Below, one piece after another: positions 13,665 through 20,601 of a DNA stretch of 32,942 bases; the first letter of the stretch is position 1, and every line of letters begins with the position of its first letter. The notes below the pieces were generated by a model, which was not told the DNA's origin, searched no databases, and saw nothing but the letters and a program-made list of their open reading frames with translations. This DNA is from OMOG01 sp041485845 (GTDB taxonomy: Bacteria; Acidobacteriota; Terriglobia; Bryobacterales; Bryobacteraceae): assembly GCA_041485845.1 (NCBI GenBank), contig JBGPKH010000017.1, forward strand, positions 1-32,942. The letters run 5' to 3'. The position numbers and the translations under genes are program-made.

Positions 13665-14983
13665 CTGGACAGGCCAGGAGGCCTGTCCCACTGGGCCACC
13701 AGGCGCGCCACCAGGTTCGGCCATTCGTACTGGCGGATGGCCTCCCAATCGGGGTTCCACTCCGCGTCGCCCTTCTCCACGCGGTCGAAGGCCGAAAGCA
13801 GAAGCTCGCGGATGGCGGGAAGGTCGTCCGGATTCACGCACCAGCCCATGCGCGTTTCGCGGATCACCTGCGCCAGCTCGCCCTCCACCGGACCGAGGGC
13901 CAGGATGGGCTTGCCCGCGCCCAGATAGTCGAACAGCTTGCCGCCGTGGGTGGTGGGATTCCCGGTGACGATCAGGTTGTAGCTGGTCTCTTCCAGGTAG
14001 GGCATGGCGGCCTGCTTGCTCATGAAGCCGAGTTGCCGGATGGTGTGGCGGCGCGCATCGAAAAACGCAGCGGCCTCAAGCGCCACGCGGCCGATGATGC
14101 GGGTCTCGATGCGCGAGCGAATGCGCTCCGGCAGGTCGTCGATGGCGTCCAGGTAGTTGACGATCGGGCGGTAGGTCGGGTTCGCGTACACCGTGCCGAA
14201 GTAAGTGACGACCATCTTGCCGCCGGGCGCGGGGTGCGGGTGGAAGTTGTCGTACAGGCCGGGATCGAAGCCGTTCGGCGCGTAGAGAAACTTGTGGCCG
14301 GGCTGTTCCGGGTAGCGGTTGCGGATCTGCGCCAACTGCGAGCGCGTGACCGCGGTGACGAAGTCGGCGCGCTCCACGGCGCGGCGCTCCAGCTTGTGCG
14401 CGAGGCGCAGCTTGTAGTCGGTGGCCGCGCTGTCGAATTGCGCGAGGTAGTTTTCGATCCACTCGTCGCGGAAGTCCAGGATGAGCTTGACGCTCGGGAA
14501 ATGGCGTTTGACGGCCACCCCGATACTCAGGCACGAGTAGGGCGGCAGATTGAGAATGACGCTGGTGATCTGGTGGCGGGCGATGATGCGGCGCGCCGCG
14601 CGAATGGCGAAGGGAACCCAAACCACCTGCACGTCCGGACAGAAGATGCGTTGGATGGCGCGTTTGGTGAGGGACTTCCACAGCGGGACGCCGGAGGCGG
14701 CGCTCTTCCCCGCCCCGTCCGGCTGCCCGGCGACGATCTTCTTCCAGAAACGGTCGCGCAGGGCGTACGGAACGCCGGGGCTGAATACGCGGTAGACCTT
14801 GGTTTCGGGAGGGACCTGCTTAGCCAGGTCGAGGTCGTACGCCGGAGTGGCCGGATTGCGAACGGTCAGTACGAAGGGCTCGCAGTTGTGCCGCGGCAGA
14901 AAGCGCGTGTAACTGACGAACCGCGAGACGCCGACACCGCCGGTCGGGGGGAACAGATACGTGATGATGAGGACCCGGTCCAT
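13661..14983 (-). CDS. Glycosyltransferase family 4-like protein
   Basis: This 440-residue GT-B-type protein starts LIITYLFPPTGGVGVSRFVSY, the N-terminal acceptor domain of GT4 enzymes. It has a donor-domain segment GAGKPILALGPVEGELAQVI near residue 356. It probably acts in the same surface-glycan pathway although it is transcribed against the other genes. The last nine codons (WDRPPGLSS) are encoded by a REP-like hairpin, so the natural C-terminus has been replaced or extended by repeat sequence. No strong ribosome binding site is visible before ATG 14983. Confidence 0.88.
   Translation of the reverse strand: MDRVLIITYLFPPTGGVGVSRFVSYTRFLPRHNCEPFVLTVRNPATPAYDLDLAKQVPPETKVYRVFSPGVPYALRDRFWKKIVAGQPDGAGKSAASGVPLWKSLTKRAIQRIFCPDVQVVWVPFAIRAARRIIARHQITSVILNLPPYSCLSIGVAVKRHFPSVKLILDFRDEWIENYLAQFDSAATDYKLRLAHKLERRAVERADFVTAVTRSQLAQIRNRYPEQPGHKFLYAPNGFDPGLYDNFHPHPAPGGKMVVTYFGTVYANPTYRPIVNYLDAIDDLPERIRSRIETRIIGRVALEAAAFFDARRHTIRQLGFMSKQAAMPYLEETSYNLIVTGNPTTHGGKLFDYLGAGKPILALGPVEGELAQVIRETRMGWCVNPDDLPAIRELLLSAFDRVEKGDAEWNPDWEAIRQYEWPNLVARLVAQWDRPPGLSS
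13667..13690 (+). repeat. REP-like hairpin, type A, inside the glycosyltransferase 3' end
   Basis: Nine-base arms GGACAGGCC (13667-13675) and GGCCTGTCC (13680-13688) flank AGGA. On the minus strand the hairpin is headed by GTGG. It lies within the last codons of the minus-strand glycosyltransferase and right after the flippase stop, so it could also act as a shared terminator-like structure. Confidence 0.85.
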
Positions 14984-15109
14984 CGGGAGTGCCAGACCAA
15001 TCTACCATCAGGAGGCCAGGCCAGGAGGCCAGGCCAGGAGGCCGAAAGCGGCAGCCGCCTACTGCCAGGCGGCATCCACCGCAGTGGCCAGGAGGCCTGT
15101 CCCACCGAT
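14984..15109. repeat. Repeat-packed intergenic region
   Basis: Three kinds of repeat fill these bases. A 13-bp unit CAGGAGGCCAGGC occurs twice and a third partial time (15009-15043). A degenerate hairpin with stem GCCG/CGGC and loop AAAG (15041-15052) is followed by CTAC at 15059-15062. A partial type A element (about 15086-15107) reads GGCCAGGAGGCCTGTCCCAC. No gene is supported. The region looks like a hot spot for REP-like insertion and duplication between two minus-strand genes. Confidence 0.75.
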
Positions 15110-17719
15110 TCAGGCCCGGCGCACCACGAAATACGGCTGATTCGTCAGGCCGGCGACGAAGCCGGGATACAGCCAAGCCTTGTCCGGCGCGTCCTTGAGC
15201 TCGAAGTAATAGACCAACGGGAAGGGCGAGTCGGTGTAGGCCGCCGGGATGGCGGCGCGGTAGCGATTGTCGGCCGCCTGCATCTCCGCCACCTGGTAAC
15301 GCTCGCCCTGATTCACGTGGCGATAGTACAGGCGGGCGGACGCCAGCTTGCGGTCCACCGAGATCTCGAGCGCCAGCGGTTGGCTGGGGTGGAACTGAGC
15401 GGGCGGCGTGTGGCGGCAGGTCGCGGGTGTGCGCCGCGGCCGGCCCAAGGCTTCGGCAATCGCTGCTTGGACCGCGGGATTCGCGTCCGGCTTGGCCGAT
15501 TCCAGGCGTTTCTGCATGTCGGCGATGTCGTCGTCGATGGCCGGCAGGCGATCCAGCCAATGGCCGCGAAGCCACGCCAGTTCGCCCACCGTAATGTCCG
15601 GAACGTAGACGCTCTTGGTGCGGTCGGCGATCTGCGCCCAGATGTCGCGGGCGCGGCGGTATTGTTTGAGGGCCTCTTCCAGCGCGGCGCGATCGCCGGT
15701 CTGCTCGTGGATTCCGTACAGCACCGCGCTGCGCAGTTTGGCGCCGAAGAAGCGGCCGATTCCCGCCTCCACGCTCACGTCGATGGCGAGCCTGCGGAAT
15801 TCGGGGGTGTTCGTCTGGATCGACTGGCGGGTCGCGGTATCGGCCAGGTCTTCGAGCCATTGCGCCACTTCGACGGGGGAATACTTGCCGCTGCGATCGC
15901 CCTTGATGAGCTCGGCGGCGAAATCGTTGACGCGCGAAAACAGTTGCGGATCGAAGGGGCTGACGTTGCCGAACGTCTTGGGCGACGGCGTGTCGGTGTA
16001 AGGATTCTTCTTGCGCGGGTCCACGATGGGCTGGTTGGTGTAGACCTCGGGCCAGTAAGTGTTATTCGCGGCCGAGGGACCGTGCGCGGTGGTGATGATG
16101 GGCAGAATGCGGCTGGCGCTGGCGAGCGCGGCTTCGGCGGCGGGTTGTCGCAGGGCGCGCCGCCAGGTGTCCGGGTCGGCCTGCGGGTTGTACAGCAGGC
16201 GGCCCCAGACGCGGTACGAGTAGAGATACTTTTCCCAATCCCAGCGCGGCCGCAGCGAGGCATCCGCATACCCGGTTCGATTGCCGCCGATGCCCGATCC
16301 GCGGCGGCCCTTGAAGGAAAGCGGATCGAAGATCTCGACGCCGCTCGAGCCGCAGAAGCTGAAGGCGCGCGAATAAGCGGCCGCGGTGACCGGGTCGCCC
16401 CAGAGAAGCAGCCGCTGGGTCCCTGGCCAGATGCGGTGCAGCACTCCGTAGCGTCGGTCTTCGCGCAGCAGGTCGGCGTAACCGTAACGCGTGAAGCTGC
16501 GCGAGCCCGAGCTCAGCGCCATCAGGCCCGTGGCCGTGCGGCCGTGCGGCACTTCCTGGTCGCGAATGTCCGCCTGGTGGTAGGGCATGCCCATGTGCTC
16601 GGCCCAGAATTTGGGCGACACTTTGACGGGCATGCCGGTGGCCAGCCCCACGTCGATCATGCCCTGGTCGATGCCTTTGGCGTGCATGTCGATCTCGATC
16701 TTCCGCCCCGCGCGCACCACGCCATCGAATACCGTCTTCCAGAACGGATAACTGCCCTCGGCGACGCCGCTTTCGCCGTGAATGCGAAAGGTCACGCCGC
16801 TGATGGCGGGACAGGCCTTGAGCAGCGCGGTCAACGCGTCGCGACAGTAATTCGCGTGGGTATCGGGGGTGAGTCCTTCGATGGTGTAGTTGGGGTGCGG
16901 GCTCGCGATCCACTGGTAGCCGTGCATCCAGATGCCCAACTGAAATTCCATCCCGCGCGCGGCGGTCTGTTCGCCGATGAACTTCAGCATTTCGAGATTG
17001 CGGTCGCGCTCGGCATCGGGCAGGTTGGCGGCGCGCACGTCATAGCCCGGCACCGATAGGAAGAACGGGTAGGCGAACAGAAAATAGGCGTCGGTGACCT
17101 GGCGCAGGAAGTCATAGCCGATTCCCAGCGCCAGGCTGAAGCGGTTGAAGCGCTGGGTCGCGAGCATGGTGAGGTACTGGGGCCACATCTGGCGGTCGTT
17201 GTACCAGGGCTTGTCTTCCACGTCGCTGACGAACATCCGCGAGATACTGCGCACGGTGTTGGCGGGCTGTTCGGTGGTGGGCTTCAGCGAGGTGAGCGCG
17301 CCGATGAGGTCGCCGTGCCGCACGCGGTCGGCGATTTCGAGCAGGCCGTAGACCACGCCGCGGGCGTCGCTGCCGGCCACCAACACTGCCGGCCTGCCGG
17401 AGACGGTGGTGGGGACGAAGGCGAGGGACTCGGGCGCGCCGGGCACGGAGATACCCGCCCGGCGTCCCGAGGCGACGATGCAAAAGTCCTTGGCGGCGGT
17501 CAGGTCGATGGATGCGAACTGGCCGCCCGCGATGCCGTGTTCGGTGAGCGCGCGCTGGAGCTCCTGCGCCGCCCAGCGGACCGGCGGCGCTGCGGCCACC
17601 CGATCCGCGGGGTCGATGACGATCGAAACGCGCCCGCCCGATTGGGCCAGGGCTTCGGACCCGGCGGCCGAAGCGCCGAGGGCCAGTCCCGTCTGTTTGA
17701 GAAAATCACGCCGGTACAT
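15110..17719 (-). CDS. Tat-exported putative glycoside hydrolase with GH20/GH67-type N-terminal domain
   Basis: This 869-residue protein starts at ATG 17719, preceded by AGGAAGGA eight bases upstream. The N-terminus MYRRDFLKQTGLALGASAAG is a clear twin-arginine signal. Residues about 30-150 (VRWAAQELQRALTEHGI, VLVAGSDARGVVYGLLEIADRV) resemble the alpha/beta domain before the catalytic barrel in GH20 and alpha-glucuronidase enzymes. Residues about 180-560 look like a TIM barrel (FNRFSLALGIGYDF, FRIHGESGVAEGSY, IDMHAKGIDQGM). The C-terminal part is helical, then beta-rich. It probably acts on plant or microbial polysaccharide outside the cytoplasm. The exact family and catalytic residues could not be fixed. 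Confidence 0.65.
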   Translation of the reverse strand: MYRRDFLKQTGLALGASAAGSEALAQSGGRVSIVIDPADRVAAAPPVRWAAQELQRALTEHGIAGGQFASIDLTAAKDFCIVASGRRAGISVPGAPESLAFVPTTVSGRPAVLVAGSDARGVVYGLLEIADRVRHGDLIGALTSLKPTTEQPANTVRSISRMFVSDVEDKPWYNDRQMWPQYLTMLATQRFNRFSLALGIGYDFLRQVTDAYFLFAYPFFLSVPGYDVRAANLPDAERDRNLEMLKFIGEQTAARGMEFQLGIWMHGYQWIASPHPNYTIEGLTPDTHANYCRDALTALLKACPAISGVTFRIHGESGVAEGSYPFWKTVFDGVVRAGRKIEIDMHAKGIDQGMIDVGLATGMPVKVSPKFWAEHMGMPYHQADIRDQEVPHGRTATGLMALSSGSRSFTRYGYADLLREDRRYGVLHRIWPGTQRLLLWGDPVTAAAYSRAFSFCGSSGVEIFDPLSFKGRRGSGIGGNRTGYADASLRPRWDWEKYLYSYRVWGRLLYNPQADPDTWRRALRQPAAEAALASASRILPIITTAHGPSAANNTYWPEVYTNQPIVDPRKKNPYTDTPSPKTFGNVSPFDPQLFSRVNDFAAELIKGDRSGKYSPVEVAQWLEDLADTATRQSIQTNTPEFRRLAIDVSVEAGIGRFFGAKLRSAVLYGIHEQTGDRAALEEALKQYRRARDIWAQIADRTKSVYVPDITVGELAWLRGHWLDRLPAIDDDIADMQKRLESAKPDANPAVQAAIAEALGRPRRTPATCRHTPPAQFHPSQPLALEISVDRKLASARLYYRHVNQGERYQVAEMQAADNRYRAAIPAAYTDSPFPLVYYFELKDAPDKAWLYPGFVAGLTNQPYFVVRRA

Positions 17720-17846
17720 AGGGGTCCTTCCTCTGGTCTCGATCGTAGGCGGTAAGGTCAAGACGGTTATCACTCGCGTGCAAAATGATATTCACGAAAT
17801 TATCGGGCGTCTCTGACGCTCCATTTGTAGTCTACTCCATGCACCG
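17720..17846. promoter_or_regulatory. Upstream region of the Tat-exported hydrolase
   Basis: The minus strand holds TTGACG near 17842 and TACAAA 15 bases later as a poor promoter candidate, plus the AGGAAGGA ribosome binding site close to 17719. The segment is A/T-richer than its surroundings. No operator could be defined. Confidence 0.3.
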
Positions 17847-17954
17847 TCAAGAGGCGACGCGGTCTCCCGGCTCGCGTTCCAGCTTGGAGCGCAGCCTCAG
17901 AATATGGTTGTCCACGGTGTCATTGAGCGCCTGCTGTGCGAATTCCTCATCGGT
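17847..17954 (-). pseudogene. Relic of an OmpR/PhoB-type response regulator (C-terminal winged helix)
   Basis: A 35-codon open stretch between a TAA and a TGA encodes an ALNDTVDNHILRLRSKLE core followed by REPGD. This closely matches the recognition-helix end of OmpR-family output domains, where TVDNHI-x-RLR-x-KLE is characteristic. The receiver domain, most of the winged helix and the final beta-hairpin are missing, and there is no start codon. It overlaps the last codons of the upstream membrane-protein gene in another frame, consistent with a deletion that fused an old regulator end to that gene's 3' side. Confidence 0.55.
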
Positions 17955-18855
17955 TTACGCCGCTTGGCCGCTTCGCCGCCTGTAGCTTATACAACGCCGG
18001 CAGGCCGAACGCCAGAACCACCACGTAACCGATCGCCTGCACGACCAGGATGTATGCCAACGCCGCGTCGCGGGTGACTCCGAACGGTGTCAGCACGGTC
18101 ACGGCGACAAACTGGTAGATGCCGACATATCCGGGCGTGGAAGGCAGCGCGCTGCTCAATCCCAGGCCGGTCAGGAGCAGGACGGCCACACGAAATGGCA
18201 GGTCGATTCCCAAGGCACGCGCCGCGACGATTGCGCCGAAACTGTCCGAGACCCAGATCACCACCGTCAATGCCACGAATCCCGCGAGACGGCGCCAGTC
18301 GTGAAAGGCGCGAAGACCCTGCAGGACCTGTTGGGCGAGATGCAGCAGTCCGGTGCGCAGGCGGGCCGGCAGGGGCACACGCCGCAGCACGCTTTCGACC
18401 AGGCCTCCGGTGTGGGGCAGCACCATAATCGAAACCGCGCCGGCGCCGGCCACGATGGCCATGGTTCGGGAAAGGGGTTCCATCCAACGCGGCTTGGGAT
18501 CCAGACCCATGAGGACGAGCGAGCTCCAAAGCACCAGCGCAATCACGTCCATCAGGCGCTCGCCCAGCGCCGTGGTCAGGACGTACGTCTTGCTGAGGAA
18601 CGAGCGGCTGCTGATGAAAAAGGTCCGGATCAACTCCCCCGCCCGCGCCGGCAGAAAGTTGTTACCGAGGTAGCCGGCCGAATTGGCCCAGAAGACCGTC
18701 GCCACGCTGAAGCGGGCCCCGGCATTCAGCAGGATGCGCCAGCGCAGCGCTCGTATGAAAAAAGAGAAAACGGTGAACCCGGCCGCCGCGGCGAGGTAGC
18801 GCCCCTGGGCTGCCGCGATGGTCTGCCAGACGCGGCGCCACTCCACACCGCGCAC
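17947..18855 (-). CDS. LPG synthase transmembrane / AglD-type flippase-like membrane protein
   Basis: This 302-residue polytopic protein belongs to the UPF0104/LPG_synthase_TM type. Diagnostic pieces are RALRWRILLNA, NNFLPARAGELIRTFF and SALPSTPGYVGIYQF. Relatives are proposed to move polyprenyl-phosphate sugars or modify phosphatidylglycerol. GTG 18855 is the only canonical start, but it begins after an in-frame hydrophobic segment (KAWSLALSTLLAGVLLYLSV) that looks like the family's first membrane helix, so the true start is probably upstream, possibly an ATC codon at 18957. It follows the SIS isomerase gene closely and probably shares its transcript. The 3' end overlaps a response-regulator relic. 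Confidence 0.85.
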   Translation of the reverse strand: MRGVEWRRVWQTIAAAQGRYLAAAAGFTVFSFFIRALRWRILLNAGARFSVATVFWANSAGYLGNNFLPARAGELIRTFFISSRSFLSKTYVLTTALGERLMDVIALVLWSSLVLMGLDPKPRWMEPLSRTMAIVAGAGAVSIMVLPHTGGLVESVLRRVPLPARLRTGLLHLAQQVLQGLRAFHDWRRLAGFVALTVVIWVSDSFGAIVAARALGIDLPFRVAVLLLTGLGLSSALPSTPGYVGIYQFVAVTVLTPFGVTRDAALAYILVVQAIGYVVVLAFGLPALYKLQAAKRPSGVNR

Positions 18856-18943
18856 CGAGAGGTACAGAAGGACGCCCGCGAGCAGCGTCGAGAGCGCCAG
18901 CGACCATGCTTTGGGACGCGCCGCTCCCCCCGCGGAAAGGCCT

Positions 18944-19516
18944 TCAAGACTCTTGATGCGGGCGCTCCTCTTCCATGAAGTAGTAGCCGATCATGTGCAT
19001 CACGATCAGGTGGAGATCCTCGATGCGCCCGGTGTGGGGATGGCTGATCTGAATGTTGAGCTGGGCGAGGGGGCCCAACTGGCCGCCGTCGCGGCCGGTG
19101 AGCGCGATGGTGCGGCAACCGATCGAATTGCCGTATTCCACGGCGCGCAGAACGTTGGGCGAATTGCCCGAACTGCTGATGGCCATCAGGACGTCGCCGG
19201 GCTCGGCGAAATTCTTCATCTGTTCGACGAAGATGCAATCGTAGCCGACATCGTTGGAGTAGGCGGTGATGGTGGGGAGCGAATCGGTCAGCGCCAGTAT
19301 GCGGAAGCGCGCGGCGCGGCCGTAGCTGGCGCCTTTGACGAGGTCGGTGGCGAAGTGGGATGCGGTGGAGGCGCTGCCGCCGTTCCCGCAGACGAAAATG
19401 CGGCGTCCCTCGTCGCGCGCGCGGGCCAGGATCTGGATGGCTTGGCCCACGGTTTCCAAGTCGACGGACTCGATGGCCTTCAGGAGCCCGCTTTTGTAGA
19501 GTTGCGGAAAAATCAT
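18944..19516 (-). CDS. GmhA-like SIS-domain sugar-phosphate isomerase
   Basis: This 190-residue protein has one SIS domain. FVCGNGGSASTASHFATDL (from about residue 40) is the phosphosugar-binding loop, ISSSGNSPNVLRAV is the second, and DLHLIVMHMIGYY carries the His expected of the GmhA active site. GmhA converts sedoheptulose 7-phosphate to D-glycero-D-manno-heptose 7-phosphate for surface glycans; here the usual HFAAEL glutamate is Asp, so a related sugar is possible. ATG 19516 was chosen because the longer open frame upstream runs through a hairpin repeat and a different gene. Its stop lies next to the start region of the flippase-like gene. Confidence 0.85.
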   Translation of the reverse strand: MIFPQLYKSGLLKAIESVDLETVGQAIQILARARDEGRRIFVCGNGGSASTASHFATDLVKGASYGRAARFRILALTDSLPTITAYSNDVGYDCIFVEQMKNFAEPGDVLMAISSSGNSPNVLRAVEYGNSIGCRTIALTGRDGGQLGPLAQLNIQISHPHTGRIEDLHLIVMHMIGYYFMEEERPHQES

Positions 19517-19521
19517 GGACA

Positions 19522-19543
19522 CCACTAGTAATAACACTAGTGG
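19522..19543. promoter_or_regulatory. 8-bp inverted repeat upstream of the SIS isomerase
   Basis: CCACTAGT (19522-19529) and ACTAGTGG (19536-19543) form a perfect inverted repeat around AATAAC, five bases before the isomerase start on the minus strand. It could be an operator or an mRNA hairpin controlling translation, or part of the neighbouring REP-like element. Confidence 0.5.
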
Positions 19544-19545
19544 CG

Positions 19546-19570
19546 GGACAGGCCAGGAGGCCTGTCCTAC
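19546..19570 (+). repeat. REP-like hairpin, type A, intergenic
   Basis: GGACAGGCC (19546-19554), AGGA, GGCCTGTCC (19559-19567) are followed by TAC. On the minus strand this reads GTA-G then the hairpin, a GTAG head. Its edge overlaps the stop codon of the secreted-protein gene. A hairpin here could slow exonucleases or terminate transcription between the two minus-strand genes. Confidence 0.88.
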
Positions 19571-20418
19571 TGTGCTTTCTTTTCCGGCGGCGCCGCGGCA
19601 GCGGCCGGCTTGGCCGCGGGCTTGGGCTTCCAGAACCCGGGGTCCGCGTCGATCATGCTCTGCGGCGGGTAGCTCATCCCCGGTTTCACCTGGAGCAGCG
19701 TGTCCTCGATGGAGACGAAGATATCTCCACTGGTCTTCATGAGCTGGGCATATGCCGTCTGTCCCATGGCTTGCTGAATGGCCTGCATGCGCGCCGGCGC
19801 TCCGTCCATGGTCTTCATCGAATCCATCATGTTGAAGAAGAGATAGGTTCCGGCCGGCGCTCCCGCGACCACCTGATATGCCACGTTGCACTCATCGATG
19901 CCGGCCTTCTGAAAGCCGCCCAAGTAGGTCTTGGCAGCCGCCAAAAAATCGACCTCGTGGCCGAGCCTCACCCGGAAGGTCCCGACGGTCACATAGCGCG
20001 TCTTCGCCGGGTTGAACTTCTCCGCCCCGTAGCTCAAGTCCGGGCGATAGACGGCCCATAGGGATCGCGACGACCCCCGCAGCTCGCCGTCGCGCGATTC
20101 CATCATGGCCACGGCACTTTTCAGCGGCTCCTTCTGCTGGACCTGGTCGTATTCCGCAGCGGACGCGAACGAGGGCATCGGCTCGATGAACCAAACTTCG
20201 TTCGGTCCGGACATCGTGGCCAGCGCTACGTACCGTCCCGGGAAATTCGCCTTACGGAAGGCTGCGGCATAATCGGCCTCCACCTTCTCGTGGGGCGCGC
20301 CGCGGCCCTCCTTGATGCTTTCCTTGAGAATTTCGATCACGGGCGCGGGCTTCTCTTGTGCAGCCAGGGGCACGAGGCCGAGTCCGGAGATAGTCATCAG
20401 TGTCAACGTTAATCGCAT
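19567..20418 (-). CDS. Secreted protein with two duplicated alpha/beta-barrel-like halves
   Basis: This 283-residue protein starts at ATG 20418 behind a GAGGA ribosome binding site; upstream in-frame codons were not used. MRLTLTLMTISGLGLVPLAAQ is a signal peptide. Two similar halves follow: a helix then GRYVALATMSGPNEVWFIEP in the first, and a helix then VAYQVVAGAPAGTYLFFNMM in the second, each followed by a helix. The pattern suggests a tandem of dimeric alpha/beta-barrel units of the NIPSNAP/ABM kind. The C-terminus is a Pro/Ala/Lys-rich tail. The function is unknown; it is exported and stands upstream of the SIS isomerase gene. Confidence 0.75.
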   Translation of the reverse strand: MRLTLTLMTISGLGLVPLAAQEKPAPVIEILKESIKEGRGAPHEKVEADYAAAFRKANFPGRYVALATMSGPNEVWFIEPMPSFASAAEYDQVQQKEPLKSAVAMMESRDGELRGSSRSLWAVYRPDLSYGAEKFNPAKTRYVTVGTFRVRLGHEVDFLAAAKTYLGGFQKAGIDECNVAYQVVAGAPAGTYLFFNMMDSMKTMDGAPARMQAIQQAMGQTAYAQLMKTSGDIFVSIEDTLLQVKPGMSYPPQSMIDADPGFWKPKPAAKPAAAAAPPEKKAQ

Positions 20419-20601
20419 GTGTATGTTCCTCAACTTTCCGCCGGTGGGCGGGATCAAACCCATCACGCAGGTTCATCAAAGATAGCACTTTCCGGATGGA
20501 GTGGCGGGGGCGGCCCGGCTCGGTTGGCAGGCGAAAGCGCCTGCCCTACCTGGACTCGGCCGGAGGGCTCATGTTACAAATAGCAAAACGACCGTGCCGT
20601 C
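20419..20601. promoter_or_regulatory. Divergent promoter region with a REP-like hairpin
   Basis: This space separates the secreted-protein gene (minus) from the IclR-type regulator (plus). It holds the type B hairpin at 20526-20545. TACAAA at 20575-20580, with TGGACT 18 bases earlier, is a weak promoter candidate for the regulator. Confidence 0.35.
20526..20549 (+). repeat. REP-like hairpin, type B, intergenic
   Basis: Arms GGCAGGCG (20526-20533) and CGCCTGCC (20538-20545) flank AAAG and are followed by CTAC, so the minus strand reads GTAG then the hairpin. It is the exact reverse complement of the translated copy at 6298-6317. Confidence 0.88.

Noticed and set aside
13526..17059. 1177-codon plus-strand open frame across the GT4 and hydrolase genes
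   Set aside because: It is a high-GC shadow antisense to two genes with clear domains, signal peptide and ribosome binding site.
19517..19891. N-terminal extension of the SIS isomerase frame
   Set aside because: It runs through an intergenic hairpin and the antisense of the secreted-protein gene; ATG 19516 gives the usual family length.
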